From contig CAYLPJ010000090.1 of NCBI GenBank assembly GCA_964385465.1, forward strand, positions 1 through 14,115: DNA of 14,115 bases, read 5' to 3'. Shown piece by piece: positions 13,612 to 14,115 of this stretch; within the stretch, counting starts at the first letter, position 1, and each line of letters starts with the position of its first letter. Origin of the DNA: CAYLPJ01 sp964385465 (GTDB taxonomy: Bacteria; Planctomycetota; Phycisphaerae; SM23-33). The notes under the pieces were generated by a model. That model was not told where the DNA came from. It saw nothing but the letters and a program-made list of their open reading frames with translations, and made no database searches. A program made the translations under genes and the position numbers.

Positions 13612-14112
13612 ATGAGCTACGACATGTTCCTGAAGATCGACGGGATCAACGGCGACAGTCAGGACGAGGCGCACAAGCAGTGGATCGAGATCAACTCGTA
13701 CGCCCACCGGATCAGCCAGGCGGTCGGCGGGGCGATCAGCGCCCAGGGCGTGCACACCGGCGGGCGCGCGGACCACGCGGACTTCAGCATCGTCCACCGC
13801 CTCGACAGCGCCTCGCCGACGCTGGTGCTGTACTGCTGCATGGGCAAGCACATCCCGAACGTGCGTTTCGAGCTGTGCCGCGCGATGGGCGACAAGACGA
13901 CGTTCATGGTCTACACGTTCAAGGACGTGATCATCTCGTCGGTGGCGCCGACCGGCTCGGCGGACACCGAGGACCCGCTGCCGATGGAGGAGATCTGCTT
14001 CCGGTACGGTCAGATCAACTGGGAGTACACCCCGACGGACATCACCGGCGGCGGCAAGAAGGGCGCTGCGGTCCAGGCCGGCTGGAGCAGCCTGATGAAC
14101 AAGCCGATGTAA
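13612..14112 (+). CDS. hcp: Hcp, type VI secretion system tube protein
   Basis: Hcp forms hexameric rings that stack into the tube ejected by the type VI secretion system. ATG 13612 (166 residues) is preceded by AAAGGAGA with 7 bases of spacing; the frame is open upstream to 13489 but without support. The family signature is clear from end to end: MSYDMFLKIDGINGDSQD at 1-18, the DFSIVHRLDSASPTL segment at 57-71, MVYTFKDVIISSV at 99-111, and EEICFRYGQINWEYT at 126-140. The length is normal for Hcp1-type proteins. A sigma-54 promoter lies about 90 bp upstream. No sheath, baseplate or VgrG gene is in the window, so either the locus continues to the right or this is an orphan copy. The gene ends 3 bases before the window edge. 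Confidence 0.95.
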   Translation: MSYDMFLKIDGINGDSQDEAHKQWIEINSYAHRISQAVGGAISAQGVHTGGRADHADFSIVHRLDSASPTLVLYCCMGKHIPNVRFELCRAMGDKTTFMVYTFKDVIISSVAPTGSADTEDPLPMEEICFRYGQINWEYTPTDITGGGKKGAAVQAGWSSLMNKPM

Positions 14113-14115
14113 CGC

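Overview
The window is about 70% GC, densely coded, and contains no rRNA, tRNA, CRISPR array or recognisable insertion sequence. Gene content suggests an anaerobic or facultatively anaerobic bacterium that uses sigma-54. A Planctomycetota-like or deltaproteobacterium-like lineage is my guess from gene style; no marker gene proves it.

Region 1 (1-9380) is a metal/Fe-S cofactor locus. On the minus strand, three genes read leftwards: a NifX-like (dinitrogenase iron-molybdenum cofactor domain) protein with a C-terminal zinc-ribbon-like segment (1072-1581), a glycine-rich DUF5320-type protein (624-1040), and a second NifX-like protein with a Gly/Pro/Arg-rich tail cut by the window edge (1-525). 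Divergent from them is a PAS-AAA+-Fis sigma-54 activator (1770-3134). Downstream, a perfect TGGCAC-N5-TTGCA sigma-54 promoter (3261-3276) precedes a tightly packed, mostly overlapping plus-strand operon: NifX-like protein, DUF89 protein, Mrp/NBP35 ATPase fused to a NifX-like domain (MrpORP architecture), PaaI-type thioesterase, CbbQ/NorQ-type MoxR ATPase and CbbO/NorD-type VWA protein. The core resembles the Desulfovibrio vulgaris orange-protein (ORP) system, where divergent operons encoding a NifX-like protein and MrpORP are controlled by sigma-54 and a cognate activator. Here it carries an apparent extension by DUF89, thioesterase and a CbbQ/CbbO metal-centre activation pair. A shared GTGCAGAAYGCA element upstream of both operons is a candidate activator site.

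Region 2 (9381-11724) starts with a 345-bp non-coding stretch holding GTGTCC repeats, nested AT-rich inverted repeats and a perfect 12-bp palindrome. It leads into an unrecognised 665-residue protein with three N-terminal membrane segments.

Region 3 (11725-14115) contains an unrecognised, probably secreted Trp/Gly/Pro-rich protein behind a TATAAT box (11879-13129), about 340 bp with no convincing gene, a possible 24-residue Cys-rich peptide that overlaps a good sigma-54 promoter, and a textbook Hcp, the type VI secretion tube protein (13612-14112). No other T6SS gene is visible.
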